DNA of 33,383 nt from Streptomyces sp. H27-H5 (lineage in GTDB: Bacteria > Actinomycetota > Actinomycetes > Streptomycetales > Streptomycetaceae): NCBI RefSeq assembly GCF_026627505.1, contig NZ_JAPNLK010000087.1, positions 1-33,383 on the forward strand, read 5' to 3'. This document shows, piece after piece, positions 14,991 to 23,467 of this stretch (the stretch's first letter is position 1; the number at the start of each line of letters is the position of its first letter). The position numbers were made by a program, and so were the translations under genes. Below the pieces are notes generated by a model. That model saw nothing but the letters and a program-made list of their open reading frames with translations, was not told the origin of the DNA and ran no database searches.

Positions 14991-16457
14991 GTGGCTGACG
15001 AGCTCACCCCGGAGACCCCGGAAGAAGAGCAGCCCAAGAAGAAGCACAAGCAGCGCAAGAACGGGCTGTACCCGGGCGTCAGCGAGGAACTCGCGGAGAG
15101 CATGCGCACCGGCTGGGCCGACACGGAACTGCGTGGACTGGAGCCGATCGCCCAGGCCGCGCACACCGCCACCCGTCGCGCCGCGCTGTCCGCGCGCTTC
15201 CCCGGCGAGCGCCTGGTTATCCCCGCCGGCCGGCTCAAGACCCGGTCGAACGACACCGAGTACCCCTTCCGTGCCTCGACCGAGTACGCGTACCTCACCG
15301 GCGACCAGACCGAGAACGGCGTTCTCGTGCTGGAGCCCATGGGCGAGAGCGGCCACACCGCGACCGTCTACCTCCTGCCCCGCTCCGACCGCGAGAACGG
15401 CGAGTTCTGGCTGTCCGGCCAGGGCGAGCTGTGGGTCGGCCGCCGGCACTCCCTCGCCGAGGCCGAGCGGCTGCTGGGCATCCCCGCCAAGGACGTCCGC
15501 GAACTGGCCGCGGCCCTCACCGAGGCCGAGGGTCCGGTCCGCAACGTCCGCGGCCACGACTCCGTCATCGAGACGGCCCTGACCGACAAGGTCACCAAGG
15601 AGCGCGACGAGCAGCTGCGCGTCTACCTCTCCGAGGCCCGCGCGGTGAAGGACGACTTCGAGATCGGCGAGCTGCAGAAGGCCGTCGACTCCACCGTCCG
15701 CGGCTTCGAGGACGTCGTGAAGGTGCTCGACAAGGCCGAGGCCACGTCCGAGCGCTACATCGAGGGCACCTTCTTCCTCCGTGCCCGCGTCGAGGGCAAC
15801 GACGTCGGCTACGGCTCCATCTGCGCCGCCGGTCCGCACGCCTGCACGCTGCACTGGGTCCGCAACGACGGCGATGTCCGCTCCGGCGACCTGCTGCTGC
15901 TCGACGCCGGCGTGGAGACGCACTCCCTCTACACCGCCGACGTGACGCGCACCCTGCCGATCAACGGCACGTACACCGACATCCAGCGCAAGATCTACGA
16001 CGCGGTCTACGAGTCCCAGGAAGCCGGCATCGCCGCCGTCAAGCCGGGCGCGAAGTTCCGCGACTTCCACGACGCCTCGCAGCACGTGCTCGCCGAGAAG
16101 CTCGTCGAGTGGGGTCTGCTGGAGGGCCCGGTCGAGCGCGTCCTGGAGCTGGGGCTCCAGCGCCGCTGGACCCTGCACGGCACCGGCCACATGCTCGGCA
16201 TGGACGTGCACGACTGCGCGGCCGCGCGCACCGAGGCGTACGTGGACGGCACGCTGGAGCCCGGCATGTGCCTCACGGTCGAGCCCGGTCTGTACTTCCA
16301 GGCCGACGACCTGACCGTGCCCGAGGAGTACCGCGGCATCGGCGTCCGGATCGAGGACGACATCATCGTCACCGAGGACGGCAACCGGAACCTCTCCGCC
16401 GGACTGCCCCGCACCTCGGTCGAGGTCGAGGCCTGGATGGCACGCCTCAAGGGCTGA
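14991..16457 (+). CDS. pepP: Xaa-Pro aminopeptidase (M24B)
   Basis: Removes N-terminal residues preceding proline; dinuclear metallopeptidase, cytoplasmic. GTG 14991 with AGGAG 5 nt upstream gives 488 aa. A charged Lys/Glu-rich tail (1-25) precedes the aminopeptidase-P N-terminal domain (about 45-195) and the pita-bread catalytic domain (about 210-485). Metal ligands are Asp305 (LLDAG), Asp317 (TADVTRT), His400 (GTGHMLGMDVHD), Glu431 (TVEPGLYF) and Glu455 (GVRIEDD); His407 is the usual second-shell histidine. Length and ligand spacing are normal for the family. A strong terminator follows immediately, so it is probably monocistronic. Confidence 0.95.
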   Translation: MADELTPETPEEEQPKKKHKQRKNGLYPGVSEELAESMRTGWADTELRGLEPIAQAAHTATRRAALSARFPGERLVIPAGRLKTRSNDTEYPFRASTEYAYLTGDQTENGVLVLEPMGESGHTATVYLLPRSDRENGEFWLSGQGELWVGRRHSLAEAERLLGIPAKDVRELAAALTEAEGPVRNVRGHDSVIETALTDKVTKERDEQLRVYLSEARAVKDDFEIGELQKAVDSTVRGFEDVVKVLDKAEATSERYIEGTFFLRARVEGNDVGYGSICAAGPHACTLHWVRNDGDVRSGDLLLLDAGVETHSLYTADVTRTLPINGTYTDIQRKIYDAVYESQEAGIAAVKPGAKFRDFHDASQHVLAEKLVEWGLLEGPVERVLELGLQRRWTLHGTGHMLGMDVHDCAAARTEAYVDGTLEPGMCLTVEPGLYFQADDLTVPEEYRGIGVRIEDDIIVTEDGNRNLSAGLPRTSVEVEAWMARLKG

Positions 16458-16469
16458 CATCACCCAACG

Positions 16470-16505
16470 CCGGTGGGCGGGACCCGCACGGGTCCCGCCC
16501 ACCGG
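16470..16505. terminator. Strong bidirectional-type terminator after pepP
   Basis: A perfect 16-bp stem (CCGGTGGGCGGGACCC at 16470-16485, complement at 16490-16505) with loop GCAC, 12 nt after the pepP stop. It also lies just past the end of the convergent gene at 16550, so it can serve both. No T-tract is present. Confidence 0.88.
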
Positions 16506-16549
16506 TGTGTCCGGGGACGGGACCCGGCCGCACTGTCCGGCTCCCGCTC

Positions 16550-17032
16550 CTACGACGCCTGCAACAGGGCGCCGTCCCGCCACTTGAGGATCTTGTCGAA
16601 GCTGACCACCGCGCCCCGGCCCGGCCCGTTGCCGAAGCGGACGTGGTCGGCGAGTTCCGTGATCAGCCACAGGCCGCGGCCGTGCTCCTTCTCCGAGGCG
16701 TCGACCGGCGGGGAACCGTGCCCCTCGACCGTCGTCGGCGGGAAACCCGGGCCCGAGTCCGTCACCTCGATGCGGCAACGGTCCCCGTCCAGGTAGGCCG
16801 TCACCCGGTACGCCGCCCACTCCTCCGGGACCGGTCCGCCGCCTGAGCAGGCGGCGGACGCCGGGCCACCGTGCTCGACCGCGTTCGCGCACGCCTCGCT
16901 CAGCGCCACCGACAGGTCGAAGGAAATGTCAGGATCCACCCCCGCGGTCTCCATCGTCCCCAGCAGCAACCGCCTGGCGAGCGGCACGCTCGCGGCTTCG
17001 CGCCTCAAGTGGAGAGACCACCAGATGCTCAT
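16550..17032 (-). CDS. RsbW-like ATP-binding protein (second copy)
   Basis: 160-aa GHKL ATPase of the anti-sigma serine-kinase type, from ATG 17032 (MSIWWSLHLRREAASVPLARRLL). The N box LSEACANAVEHGG, G1 box EVTDSGPGFPP and G2 box EHGRGLWLI are clear. A Gly/Ser/Cys insertion (PASAACSGGGPVPEE) sits between the N box and the next strand. No histidine-kinase dimerisation domain and no membrane segment are present. It converges with pepP and is divergent from the copper cluster. Its cognate sigma or STAS partner is not in the window. It is only distantly similar to the protein at 9602. Confidence 0.87.
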   Translation of the reverse strand: MSIWWSLHLRREAASVPLARRLLLGTMETAGVDPDISFDLSVALSEACANAVEHGGPASAACSGGGPVPEEWAAYRVTAYLDGDRCRIEVTDSGPGFPPTTVEGHGSPPVDASEKEHGRGLWLITELADHVRFGNGPGRGAVVSFDKILKWRDGALLQAS

Positions 17033-17253
17033 ACGGTTACCTATTGCCGCCCGAGGTCGGCCGTAAGCCCCCGAGAGCGGACAGAGCGCTCATTCGGCCG
17101 ATGTGGCGCTCCCGGGCGGCGGTGTACGCCCGGCGACACCCGCCACCGCCCCGCGCCCTCTGCGACCCGCACACGGCTCCCGAGGCGGGACGCATGGGAC
17201 CTTCCGGACCTGCCGTATGGGCCGCCCGGGGGCAGTGCGATGATGACCCGGCC

Positions 17254-18063
17254 ATGACTGCCCCCCACACGACGCAGGCCGGAGCAGGCCTCCGGACGAT
17301 CCGGGCCGCGGTGTTCGCCGCGGTCTGCGTCGTGCTGTCCGCCGTCGGGCACGCCCTGGCATCCTGCGCCACCGTTCCCTGGTGGGCCCTCGGCATCGGC
17401 TTCCTCGCCGTCCTCGCGGTCGCGGCGCCGCTCGCCGGCCGCCTGCGCTCGCTGCCCGGCATCACCGCCGGGCTCACCGTCGGCCAGTTGGGACTCCACA
17501 CGGTCTTCGGCCTGGGCCAGCACGGCGCCGCCTCGGCCGCGGACCCCACCCTGTCCGACTCCTCGCTCGCGGCGCTCGCCGCCCGACTGGTCTGCGGCGG
17601 CAACTCCGTTCCGATCAACCCGGCCGACGCCCGGCGGATCCTGGTGAGCGCCGGACTGGACCCGGCCGCGATGGCCGAGCAGGCCGCAGCCCAGGGTCAC
17701 ATGGCCCACGCACACGCGGCCCAGGCCGCCGCCGTCCCGGCGACCGGACTGTTCAGCCCGGCCATGCTGCTCGGTCACCTGTTGGCCGCGCTCGCCGCGG
17801 GCTGGCTCCTCGGGCGCGGCGACGCCGCCCTGTTCCGGCTCGTCGAACTCTCCCGGCTCTCCACCGAAGCCGACCCCGTACGTCCGCTGCGCGCCGCGCT
17901 GGCCCTCGTACGCCTCCTCGGCCACGGGCTGCTCGGGACGTCCTCCCGTACTCCCCGGACCCGTCGGACCGCGGCCGCCCCGGTCGCGGCGACCGGGCGG
18001 GAGGCCCTCCAGCACACGGTGATCAGGCGCGGCCCGCCCGGCGGTCTCGCCCTCGCAGCCTGA
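17254..18063 (+). CDS. Integral membrane protein heading the copper cluster, unknown function
   Basis: I do not recognise the family. ATG 17254 (MTAPHTTQAGAG) is chosen because hydrophobic sequence starts soon after; upstream in-frame codons give a non-membrane Pro/Arg stretch. Of 269 aa, four hydrophobic segments are visible (about 14-40, 44-68, 70-95 and 165-195). The loop before the fourth carries GHMAHAHAAQAAA, a Met/His cluster suited to metal binding, and single His residues lie in or near membrane segments. The C-terminal 60 residues are Arg/Thr-rich and cytoplasmic-looking. It precedes the YcnI/Sco/PCuAC/CopCD/DyP genes on the same strand with 111 bp to the next gene, so a role in copper handling is inferred from context only. 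Confidence 0.7.
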   Translation: MTAPHTTQAGAGLRTIRAAVFAAVCVVLSAVGHALASCATVPWWALGIGFLAVLAVAAPLAGRLRSLPGITAGLTVGQLGLHTVFGLGQHGAASAADPTLSDSSLAALAARLVCGGNSVPINPADARRILVSAGLDPAAMAEQAAAQGHMAHAHAAQAAAVPATGLFSPAMLLGHLLAALAAGWLLGRGDAALFRLVELSRLSTEADPVRPLRAALALVRLLGHGLLGTSSRTPRTRRTAAAPVAATGREALQHTVIRRGPPGGLALAA

Positions 18064-18174
18064 CGCGGCATCCCCACCTCCCCGGAACACCCGGCGGGAG
18101 CACCGGTGCCGCGAACTCCGCGCGCGCCCGCGCGCGGGGCCACCGTCACACCGTTTCCGTGGAGTGTTTCTGCC

Positions 18175-18888
18175 ATGAAGGCCTCTCGCGTCTCCTTCGC
18201 CGCCGCCCTCGCCGCCGGTACCGTCCTCGTCCTGTCCGGCACCGCCTTCGCCCACGTCGGCGTACAGCCCGGCGAGGCCACCAAGGGCGGCTACGCGGTC
18301 ATCAACTTCAAGGTCCCGAACGAGCGCGACAACGCGTCGACGACCCAGCTGGAGGTCAACTTCCCGATCGACCAGCCGCTGACCTCCGTCATGCCGCAGG
18401 ACGTCCCCGGCTGGACCGTGAAGGTCGAGAAGTCCAAGCTCGACAAGCCGCTCACCGTGCACGGCAAGCAGATCAACGAGGCCGTCACCAAGGTGACCTG
18501 GAGCGGCGGCAAGATCGAGGCCGGCAAGTTCCAGCAGTTCCCGGTGTCCGTCGGCAAGCTGCCGGAAAACGCCGACCAGATGGTCCTCAAGGCCATCCAG
18601 ACGTACGACAACAACGAGGTCGTCCGCTGGATCGAGGAGGGCAAGGAAGGCGCGGCGGAACCGCAGAACCCGGCGCCCGTCCTGAAGCTGGTCGCCGCCA
18701 AGGCCGGTGACGACCACCACGCCGCGGGGGACGCCAAGGCCGGCGAGGCCAAGAGCGACGACAAGGCCCACGACGAGGCCGCGAAGAGCGGCTCGGACAC
18801 GACCGCGCGCGCCCTCGGCATCGCGGGCATCGTGATCGGGCTGGGCGGCGTCGCCTTCGGAATCGCCTCGCGTCGTCGCGCCTCCTGA
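18175..18888 (+). CDS. YcnI-like (DUF1775) extracytoplasmic copper-binding protein
   Basis: 237 aa from ATG 18175. The signal peptide (MKASRVSFAAALAAGTVLVL, then SGTAFA) is cleaved before His27, which becomes the mature N-terminus (HVGVQPGEA). An exposed N-terminal His is the copper ligand used by YcnI proteins. The DUF1775 domain covers about 27-155, with VPNERDNASTTQLEVNFP and the late Trp in VVRWIEE. An Ala/Lys/Asp/His-rich linker (DDHHAAGDAKAGEAKSDDKA) leads to a C-terminal membrane anchor (about 208-230) ending RRRAS, so the protein is tethered outside the membrane. It lies 68 bp before the Sco gene in the copper run. Role as Cu(II) binder or donor is from family knowledge. Confidence 0.9.
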   Translation: MKASRVSFAAALAAGTVLVLSGTAFAHVGVQPGEATKGGYAVINFKVPNERDNASTTQLEVNFPIDQPLTSVMPQDVPGWTVKVEKSKLDKPLTVHGKQINEAVTKVTWSGGKIEAGKFQQFPVSVGKLPENADQMVLKAIQTYDNNEVVRWIEEGKEGAAEPQNPAPVLKLVAAKAGDDHHAAGDAKAGEAKSDDKAHDEAAKSGSDTTARALGIAGIVIGLGGVAFGIASRRRAS

Positions 18889-18956
18889 CCCGACGGGCCC
18901 GCAGGCCCTGTCATTCAGACCATCCGCACCATCCCCGATCCCAGGGACACCTCTCC

Positions 18957-19610
18957 ATGCGCACCACACGTGTGACGGTCGCCGCGCTCCTCGCGGCGGC
19001 CGCCCTCACCCTCACCGCCTGCGGCGGTGACCCCGCCAAGACCGGCGACTCGGTCAAGCTGATCAGCGGTCAGACCAAGACCGGGGCCGCGACGGTCCTC
19101 GACCGTCCCTTCGACAAGCCGGACCTGGTCCTCACGGACACCACCGGCAAGCCGTGGAACCTGCGCGAGCAGACCAAGGGCCGGCCGACGATCATCTACT
19201 TCGGCTACACCAACTGCCCCGACGTGTGCCCGCTGACGATGAGCAACATCGCCGTCGCCCGCAAGGCGCTTCCCAAGGCGGACCAGGACAAGCTCCAAGT
19301 CGTCTTCGTCACCACCGACCCCGAACGGGACACCCCCGACTCCCTCGGCGCGTGGCTCAAGGCCCAGGACCCGTCCTTCATCGGACTGACCGGGGACTTC
19401 GCCACCATCCAGGCCGGCGCACGGACGCTCGGCATCGGCATCGAGGCCGCCAAGAAGGAGGCCGACGGCAGCGTCGTCTCCATGCACGGCGCCCAGGTCA
19501 TCGCGTTCTCGCCCAAGACCGACGAGGGCTACGTCCTCTACGGCGAGGGCACCACCGTCGATGACTACGCCAAGGACCTGCCGAAGCTCGTCAAGGGAGA
19601 CACCCCGTGA
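18957..19610 (+). CDS. Sco1/SenC-family copper chaperone lipoprotein
   Basis: 217-aa thioredoxin-fold copper chaperone that metallates the CuA site of cytochrome c oxidase and, in streptomycetes, is linked to copper supply for development. The lipobox LTAC anchors Cys22. Copper ligands are Cys87 and Cys91 (NCPDVC) and His177 (SMHGAQ), complete. The start ATG 18957 is preceded by AGGGA. Its TGA overlaps the GTG of the next gene (GTGA at 19607-19610), implying translational coupling with the PCuAC protein. Length is normal for bacterial Sco proteins. Confidence 0.94.
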   Translation: MRTTRVTVAALLAAAALTLTACGGDPAKTGDSVKLISGQTKTGAATVLDRPFDKPDLVLTDTTGKPWNLREQTKGRPTIIYFGYTNCPDVCPLTMSNIAVARKALPKADQDKLQVVFVTTDPERDTPDSLGAWLKAQDPSFIGLTGDFATIQAGARTLGIGIEAAKKEADGSVVSMHGAQVIAFSPKTDEGYVLYGEGTTVDDYAKDLPKLVKGDTP

Positions 19611-20107
19611 ACGCCCGCCCCACCCGCACCCTCGCCGCCGTGCTCTCCCTGACGGCAGCGCTCGCCATATCGGGCTGTTCCTCGGACTCCGACACCAAGG
19701 CCGACGGCGCCAAGTCCGACGATGCCAAGCCGACGATGACCGTCAGCGGGGCCTACATGCCCGAACCGGTCAACGACAAGATGGCCGGCGCGTTCATGAT
19801 CATCAAGAACGACTCGAAGACCGCGGACAAGCTCACCGGCGTCACCAGCCCCCTCTCGGACGATCTCCAGGTCCACGAGACCAAGGACCAGAAGATGCAG
19901 CAGGTCGCGTCCATGGACGTGCCCGCGAACGGCGAACTGAACCTGGAGCGCGGCGGCAACCACGTCATGTTCATGGGTCTCAAGAACAAGCCGAAGGTCG
20001 GCGACAAGGTCACCGTCGAGCTGCGCTTCGAGAAGGCCGACCCCGTCAAGGTCGAGCTGGACGTCAAGGAACGGACGTACAACGCGCAGAACTCCAACGC
20101 CCACTGA
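19607..20107 (+). CDS. PCuAC-type periplasmic/extracytoplasmic copper chaperone lipoprotein
   Basis: 166 aa, GTG start overlapping the Sco stop by 4 nt. The lipobox ISGC (Cys24) is followed by an acidic Asp/Lys linker and a cupredoxin-like PCuAC domain (about 42-155). The Cu(I) motif is visible as His90, Met97, His119 and Met121: Met-X21-His-X-Met is exact, while the first spacer (His to Met97) is shorter than in the classical proteobacterial motif. It is expected to pass Cu(I) to Sco, as described for the ECuC/Sco pair in S. lividans. It lies 22 bp before the CopC-CopD fusion. Confidence 0.92.
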   Translation: MNARPTRTLAAVLSLTAALAISGCSSDSDTKADGAKSDDAKPTMTVSGAYMPEPVNDKMAGAFMIIKNDSKTADKLTGVTSPLSDDLQVHETKDQKMQQVASMDVPANGELNLERGGNHVMFMGLKNKPKVGDKVTVELRFEKADPVKVELDVKERTYNAQNSNAH

Positions 20108-20129
20108 CGGACCGAGGAACCGACACGCC

Positions 20130-22142
20130 ATGACGGCCACCGCCCCCGCCCCGGCCCGCGCGCACCTCCCGGCTTTCCTGCCGCGATGCGCGCTGGTCCT
20201 CGCAGCCCTGCTGGCAACCCTGTTCGCCGCGGCCGCCCCGGCCACGGCACACGCCGCACTCACCGCGAGCGACCCCAAGGACGGGGCGGTGGTCGCCACG
20301 GCGCCCGCCCAGGTCACCCTCTCCTTCTCGGAGCAGGTCGCCATGGGCGAGGACTCCATCCGCGTGATGGACCCGCAGGGCAAGCGCGTGGACACCGGTG
20401 AACTGCGCGACATGTGCAGCGGATCCACCATCCGCTACGGCACCGCCCTGCACTCCGGCCTGCCCGACGGTACGTACACCGTGGCCTGGCAGGCCGTCTC
20501 GGCGGACAGCCATCCCATCTCGGGTGCCTTCACCTTCTCCATCGGCGCCCCGTCGGCCACCCAGGTCGCCCTTCCCGCGCAGCAGGCCGGCGGCGGCCCC
20601 GTGGGCGTCGCCTACGGGCTGGCCCGGTACGCCGCCTACGCGGGCTTCATCGTGCTCGTCGGAGGCGCCGCGTTCATCCTGCTGTGCTGGCGGCGGGGAT
20701 CGGTCGAACGTCCCCTGCAGAAGCTCGTGCTGCGCGGCTGGGTCACGTTGACCGCCGCCACGCTGGCGATGCTCGCACTGCGCAACCCGTACACCGGCTC
20801 GGGCAAGTTCGCCGACGTCTTCGACCTCGACGGCCTCAAGGCCGTGCTGGAGACCAAGACCGGCGCCTCCCTCGTGTCCAGGCTGCTGCTCCTCGGCGCG
20901 GCCGCGCTCTTCATCGCCGTGCTGTTCGGGGCGTACGCGCGCCGGCAGCAGGCGGCCGGGACCGCGGGCACTCCGGCCCCGTCCAAGGGAGAGGACGAGG
21001 GAGGACAGGACCGCAAGGACACCGCCGATCTCGCCTTCGGACTCGGGATCGGTGGTTCCGTCCTGGCCGCCGGCATCGCCGCGACCTGGGCACTGGCCGA
21101 GCACGCCTCCACGGGGATCCAGCCGGGCATCGCGATGCCCGCGGACATCCTGCACCTGCTGGGCGTGGCCACCTGGCTCGGCGGGCTCGCCGCCCTGCTG
21201 GTCGCCCTCCACAAGGTCCCCGACATCGAGCGTGCGGCCGTCCGGCGCTTCTCCAAGGTCGCCTTCATCAGCGTCCTGGTGATCACGATCACCGGCGTCT
21301 ACCAGTCCTGGCGCCAGCTCGGAAGCTGGTCCGCCCTGACCGACACCAGTTACGGACGACTGCTGCTGATCAAGGTCGGCCTCGTCGCCGTTCTCGTCGG
21401 GATCGCCTACGTCTCGCGGGGCTGGACCGCCCGGCTCGCCGAAGGCCGGGTGCCGAACAAGGCGGCCACAACGAAGGCCGTTGTTTCACGTGAAACAACG
21501 GCCGATGTTTCACGTGAAACAACGCGCGAGACCGTTCCCGCGGCAACGCGCGAGACGGTCCCCTCCGACCCCAAGCGGGCCGCCCAGCTCGCCCGGCAGG
21601 GCGCCGCCCGGGAGAACGCGCGCGAGAAGCAGATACGGGACTCCGATCCGGGCCGCGCGGGACTGCGCCGCTCCGTTCTCGCCGAGGCCTGTGTGGCCGT
21701 GGCGCTGCTGGCCGTCACCACCATCCTGACGAACACCGAGCCGGGTCGCGCCGTGCAGCAGGAGACCGGCCGCAACGGTGCGTCGACCGCCGTCCCGAAC
21801 CGGGCCGTGAAGATCACCCTGCCCTTCGACACCGGCGGCCAGAACGGCAAGGGCACCGTGCGGCTGGAGCTGGACCCCGGCCGGGTGGGCGCCAACACCC
21901 TCCACCTCTGGGCCGACGGCGCGGACGGGCAGCCGCTCGACCTTCCCGAGATCAAGGTCGCCTTCACCCTCCCGGCCAAGGACATCGGCCCGCTGCCGCT
22001 CGCCCCGGACCGAGCCGCTCCCGGACACTGGGCGTCGTCCGGGGTTCAGCTGCCCCTCGCGGGCGAGTGGCGCATCGACGTGACCGTCCGTACCTCCGAC
22101 ATCGACCAGACGACCGTCCAGAAGAACGTGAAGATCGGCTGA
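20130..22142 (+). CDS. CopC-CopD fusion copper transport protein with C-terminal YtkA/FixH-like domain
   Basis: 670-aa membrane protein, ATG 20130. The signal peptide ends at about residue 40, so His41 (ATAHAALTASDP) becomes the mature N-terminus as in CopC. The CopC domain is about 41-140, with a further ligand region in SADSHPISGAF. About seven transmembrane helices of the CopD part span roughly 155-435. A charged cytoplasmic loop (about 440-505) follows, then one more helix (about 510-530) and an extracytoplasmic beta domain to the end. The charged loop holds VVSRETTADVSRETTRETV: the two VSRET pentapeptides are encoded by two parS palindromes. The linker in that region is thus shaped by a segregation site. 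It likely moves copper across the membrane within this operon. The next gene starts 6 nt after the stop. Confidence 0.92.
   Translation: MTATAPAPARAHLPAFLPRCALVLAALLATLFAAAAPATAHAALTASDPKDGAVVATAPAQVTLSFSEQVAMGEDSIRVMDPQGKRVDTGELRDMCSGSTIRYGTALHSGLPDGTYTVAWQAVSADSHPISGAFTFSIGAPSATQVALPAQQAGGGPVGVAYGLARYAAYAGFIVLVGGAAFILLCWRRGSVERPLQKLVLRGWVTLTAATLAMLALRNPYTGSGKFADVFDLDGLKAVLETKTGASLVSRLLLLGAAALFIAVLFGAYARRQQAAGTAGTPAPSKGEDEGGQDRKDTADLAFGLGIGGSVLAAGIAATWALAEHASTGIQPGIAMPADILHLLGVATWLGGLAALLVALHKVPDIERAAVRRFSKVAFISVLVITITGVYQSWRQLGSWSALTDTSYGRLLLIKVGLVAVLVGIAYVSRGWTARLAEGRVPNKAATTKAVVSRETTADVSRETTRETVPAATRETVPSDPKRAAQLARQGAARENAREKQIRDSDPGRAGLRRSVLAEACVAVALLAVTTILTNTEPGRAVQQETGRNGASTAVPNRAVKITLPFDTGGQNGKGTVRLELDPGRVGANTLHLWADGADGQPLDLPEIKVAFTLPAKDIGPLPLAPDRAAPGHWASSGVQLPLAGEWRIDVTVRTSDIDQTTVQKNVKIG
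21476..21503. promoter_or_regulatory. parS site 2 within an extended 28-bp palindrome
   Basis: The parS core GTTTCACGTGAAAC (21483-21496) lies at the centre of a perfect 28-bp palindrome spanning 21476-21503 (arms begin GGCCGTTG). It is inside the CopC-CopD coding sequence. Confidence 0.93.
21506..21521. promoter_or_regulatory. parS site 3
   Basis: TGTTTCACGTGAAACA, core 21507-21520. It is 24 bp centre to centre from site 2, about two helical turns, so two ParB dimers could bind nearly the same face. Confidence 0.93.
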
Positions 22143-22147
22143 CCAGC

Positions 22148-23425
22148 GTGACCGAGAGCAGCGACAACCACCCCGACATCGAGATCTCCCGGCGCCGACT
22201 GCTGGGCACGGTCGGCGCCGCGGGCGCCACCGGGCTCGCGCTCGGCGGCGTCGGTGGCGCCCTCACGCACGCGGCACTGTCCGACTCCCCGGCGGGCGGC
22301 GCCGCGGGAGCCCTCACCTCGCTCGGCGCCACGGAGGTCTCCTTCCAGGGGGAGCACCAAGCCGGCATCGTCACGCCGCTCCAGGCCAAGGGCCACGTAC
22401 TGGCCTTCGACCTGGCCCCTGGCGCCGGCCGCACCGAGGCGGCCGCGCTGATGCGCCGCTGGTCCGAAACGGCGCGGCGGCTGATGGCGGGAGAGACCGC
22501 GCCGAACGCCGACAGCGGGATCGCCCTCGACGCGGGGCCATCGTCCCTCACGGTCACCTTCGGCTTCGGCCACTCCTTCTTCGAACGCACCGGCCTGGCC
22601 GCCCGCCGCCCCGCGGCCCTGGACCCGCTGCCGAACTTCTCCTCGGACCGGCTCGACCCGCAGCGGAGCAACGGCGACCTGTGGGTCCAGATCGGCGCGA
22701 ACGACGGGCTCGTCGCCTTCCACGCGCTGCGCGCCCTGCACAAGGACGCCGGGGACGCCGCCCGGGTGCGTTGGCAGATGAACGGCTTCAACCGGTCTCC
22801 CGGCGCGACGGCCTCCCCGATGACCGCCCGCAACCTGATGGGCCAGATCGACGGCACCGGCAACCCGAAGCCCTCGGAGCCCGACTTCGACAAGCGGATC
22901 TTCGTTCCCGCCGGCGGACCCGGGCCCGCGGAACACTCCTGGATGGCCGGGGGCTCGTACGCCGTCGTCCGCAGGATCCGCATGCTCCTCGACGACTGGG
23001 ACAAGCAGCCCACGGCCAAGCAGGAGCAGGTCATCGGTCGCACGAAGGCCACCGGGGCGCCCCTCACCGGGGGCGGCGAGAGCACCGAGATGGATCTGAC
23101 CAAGTTCGGCGGCGACGGCAAGCCGGTGATCCCGTCCAACGCCCATGCGCGGATCTCGGCTCCCGAGCAGAATGGAGGAGCGGCCATGCTGCGGCGTCCG
23201 TTCTCCTTCCACGACGGGATCTCCACCGACGGCACCCCCGACGCCGGACTCCTCTTCATCTGCTGGCAGGCCGATCCGCTGCGCGGTTTCGTACCCGTCC
23301 AGCGCAAGCTCGACCGCGGTGACGCCCTGTCCGAGTTCATCCGGCATGAGTCCAGTGGGCTGTACGCGGTCCCGCCCGGGCCGCGTGCCGGGGAGTACGT
23401 CGGACAGCGGCTGCTCGAAGGGTGA
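22148..23425 (+). CDS. dtpA: Tat-exported DyP-type haem peroxidase
   Basis: 425-aa dye-decolourising peroxidase. GTG 22148, 6 nt after the CopCD stop, gives a twin-arginine signal (ISRRRLLGTVGAAGATG) near residue 14; folded haem protein is therefore exported by Tat. The family motif is GQIDGTGN, with catalytic Asp235. The proximal haem ligand is His333 (SNAHARISAP), and the distal Arg is near 349 (MLRRPFSF). Length and motif spacing match A-type DyPs. Its place at the end of the copper cluster matches DtpA of S. lividans, reported to be needed for maturation of the copper oxidase GlxA and for morphogenesis; I rely on memory for that link. Confidence 0.92.
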   Translation: MTESSDNHPDIEISRRRLLGTVGAAGATGLALGGVGGALTHAALSDSPAGGAAGALTSLGATEVSFQGEHQAGIVTPLQAKGHVLAFDLAPGAGRTEAAALMRRWSETARRLMAGETAPNADSGIALDAGPSSLTVTFGFGHSFFERTGLAARRPAALDPLPNFSSDRLDPQRSNGDLWVQIGANDGLVAFHALRALHKDAGDAARVRWQMNGFNRSPGATASPMTARNLMGQIDGTGNPKPSEPDFDKRIFVPAGGPGPAEHSWMAGGSYAVVRRIRMLLDDWDKQPTAKQEQVIGRTKATGAPLTGGGESTEMDLTKFGGDGKPVIPSNAHARISAPEQNGGAAMLRRPFSFHDGISTDGTPDAGLLFICWQADPLRGFVPVQRKLDRGDALSEFIRHESSGLYAVPPGPRAGEYVGQRLLEG

Positions 23426-23455
23426 ACAGCCCGTCGGAGCCGTGGCCTCCGGCAT

Positions 23456-23461
23456 TAGGCT
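23456..23461 (+). promoter_or_regulatory. -10 element for a leaderless pheA transcript
   Basis: TAGGCT occupies -12 to -7 relative to the pheA ATG at 23468, the spacing expected if transcription starts at the A of the start codon. No Shine-Dalgarno sequence precedes the ATG, which supports leaderless translation. Confidence 0.55.
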
Positions 23462-23467
23462 GATCAC

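Noticed and set aside
14679..16892. 737-codon minus-strand frame over pepP
   Set aside because: Antisense to a complete metallopeptidase with all ligands. No initiation signal and no recognisable domain.
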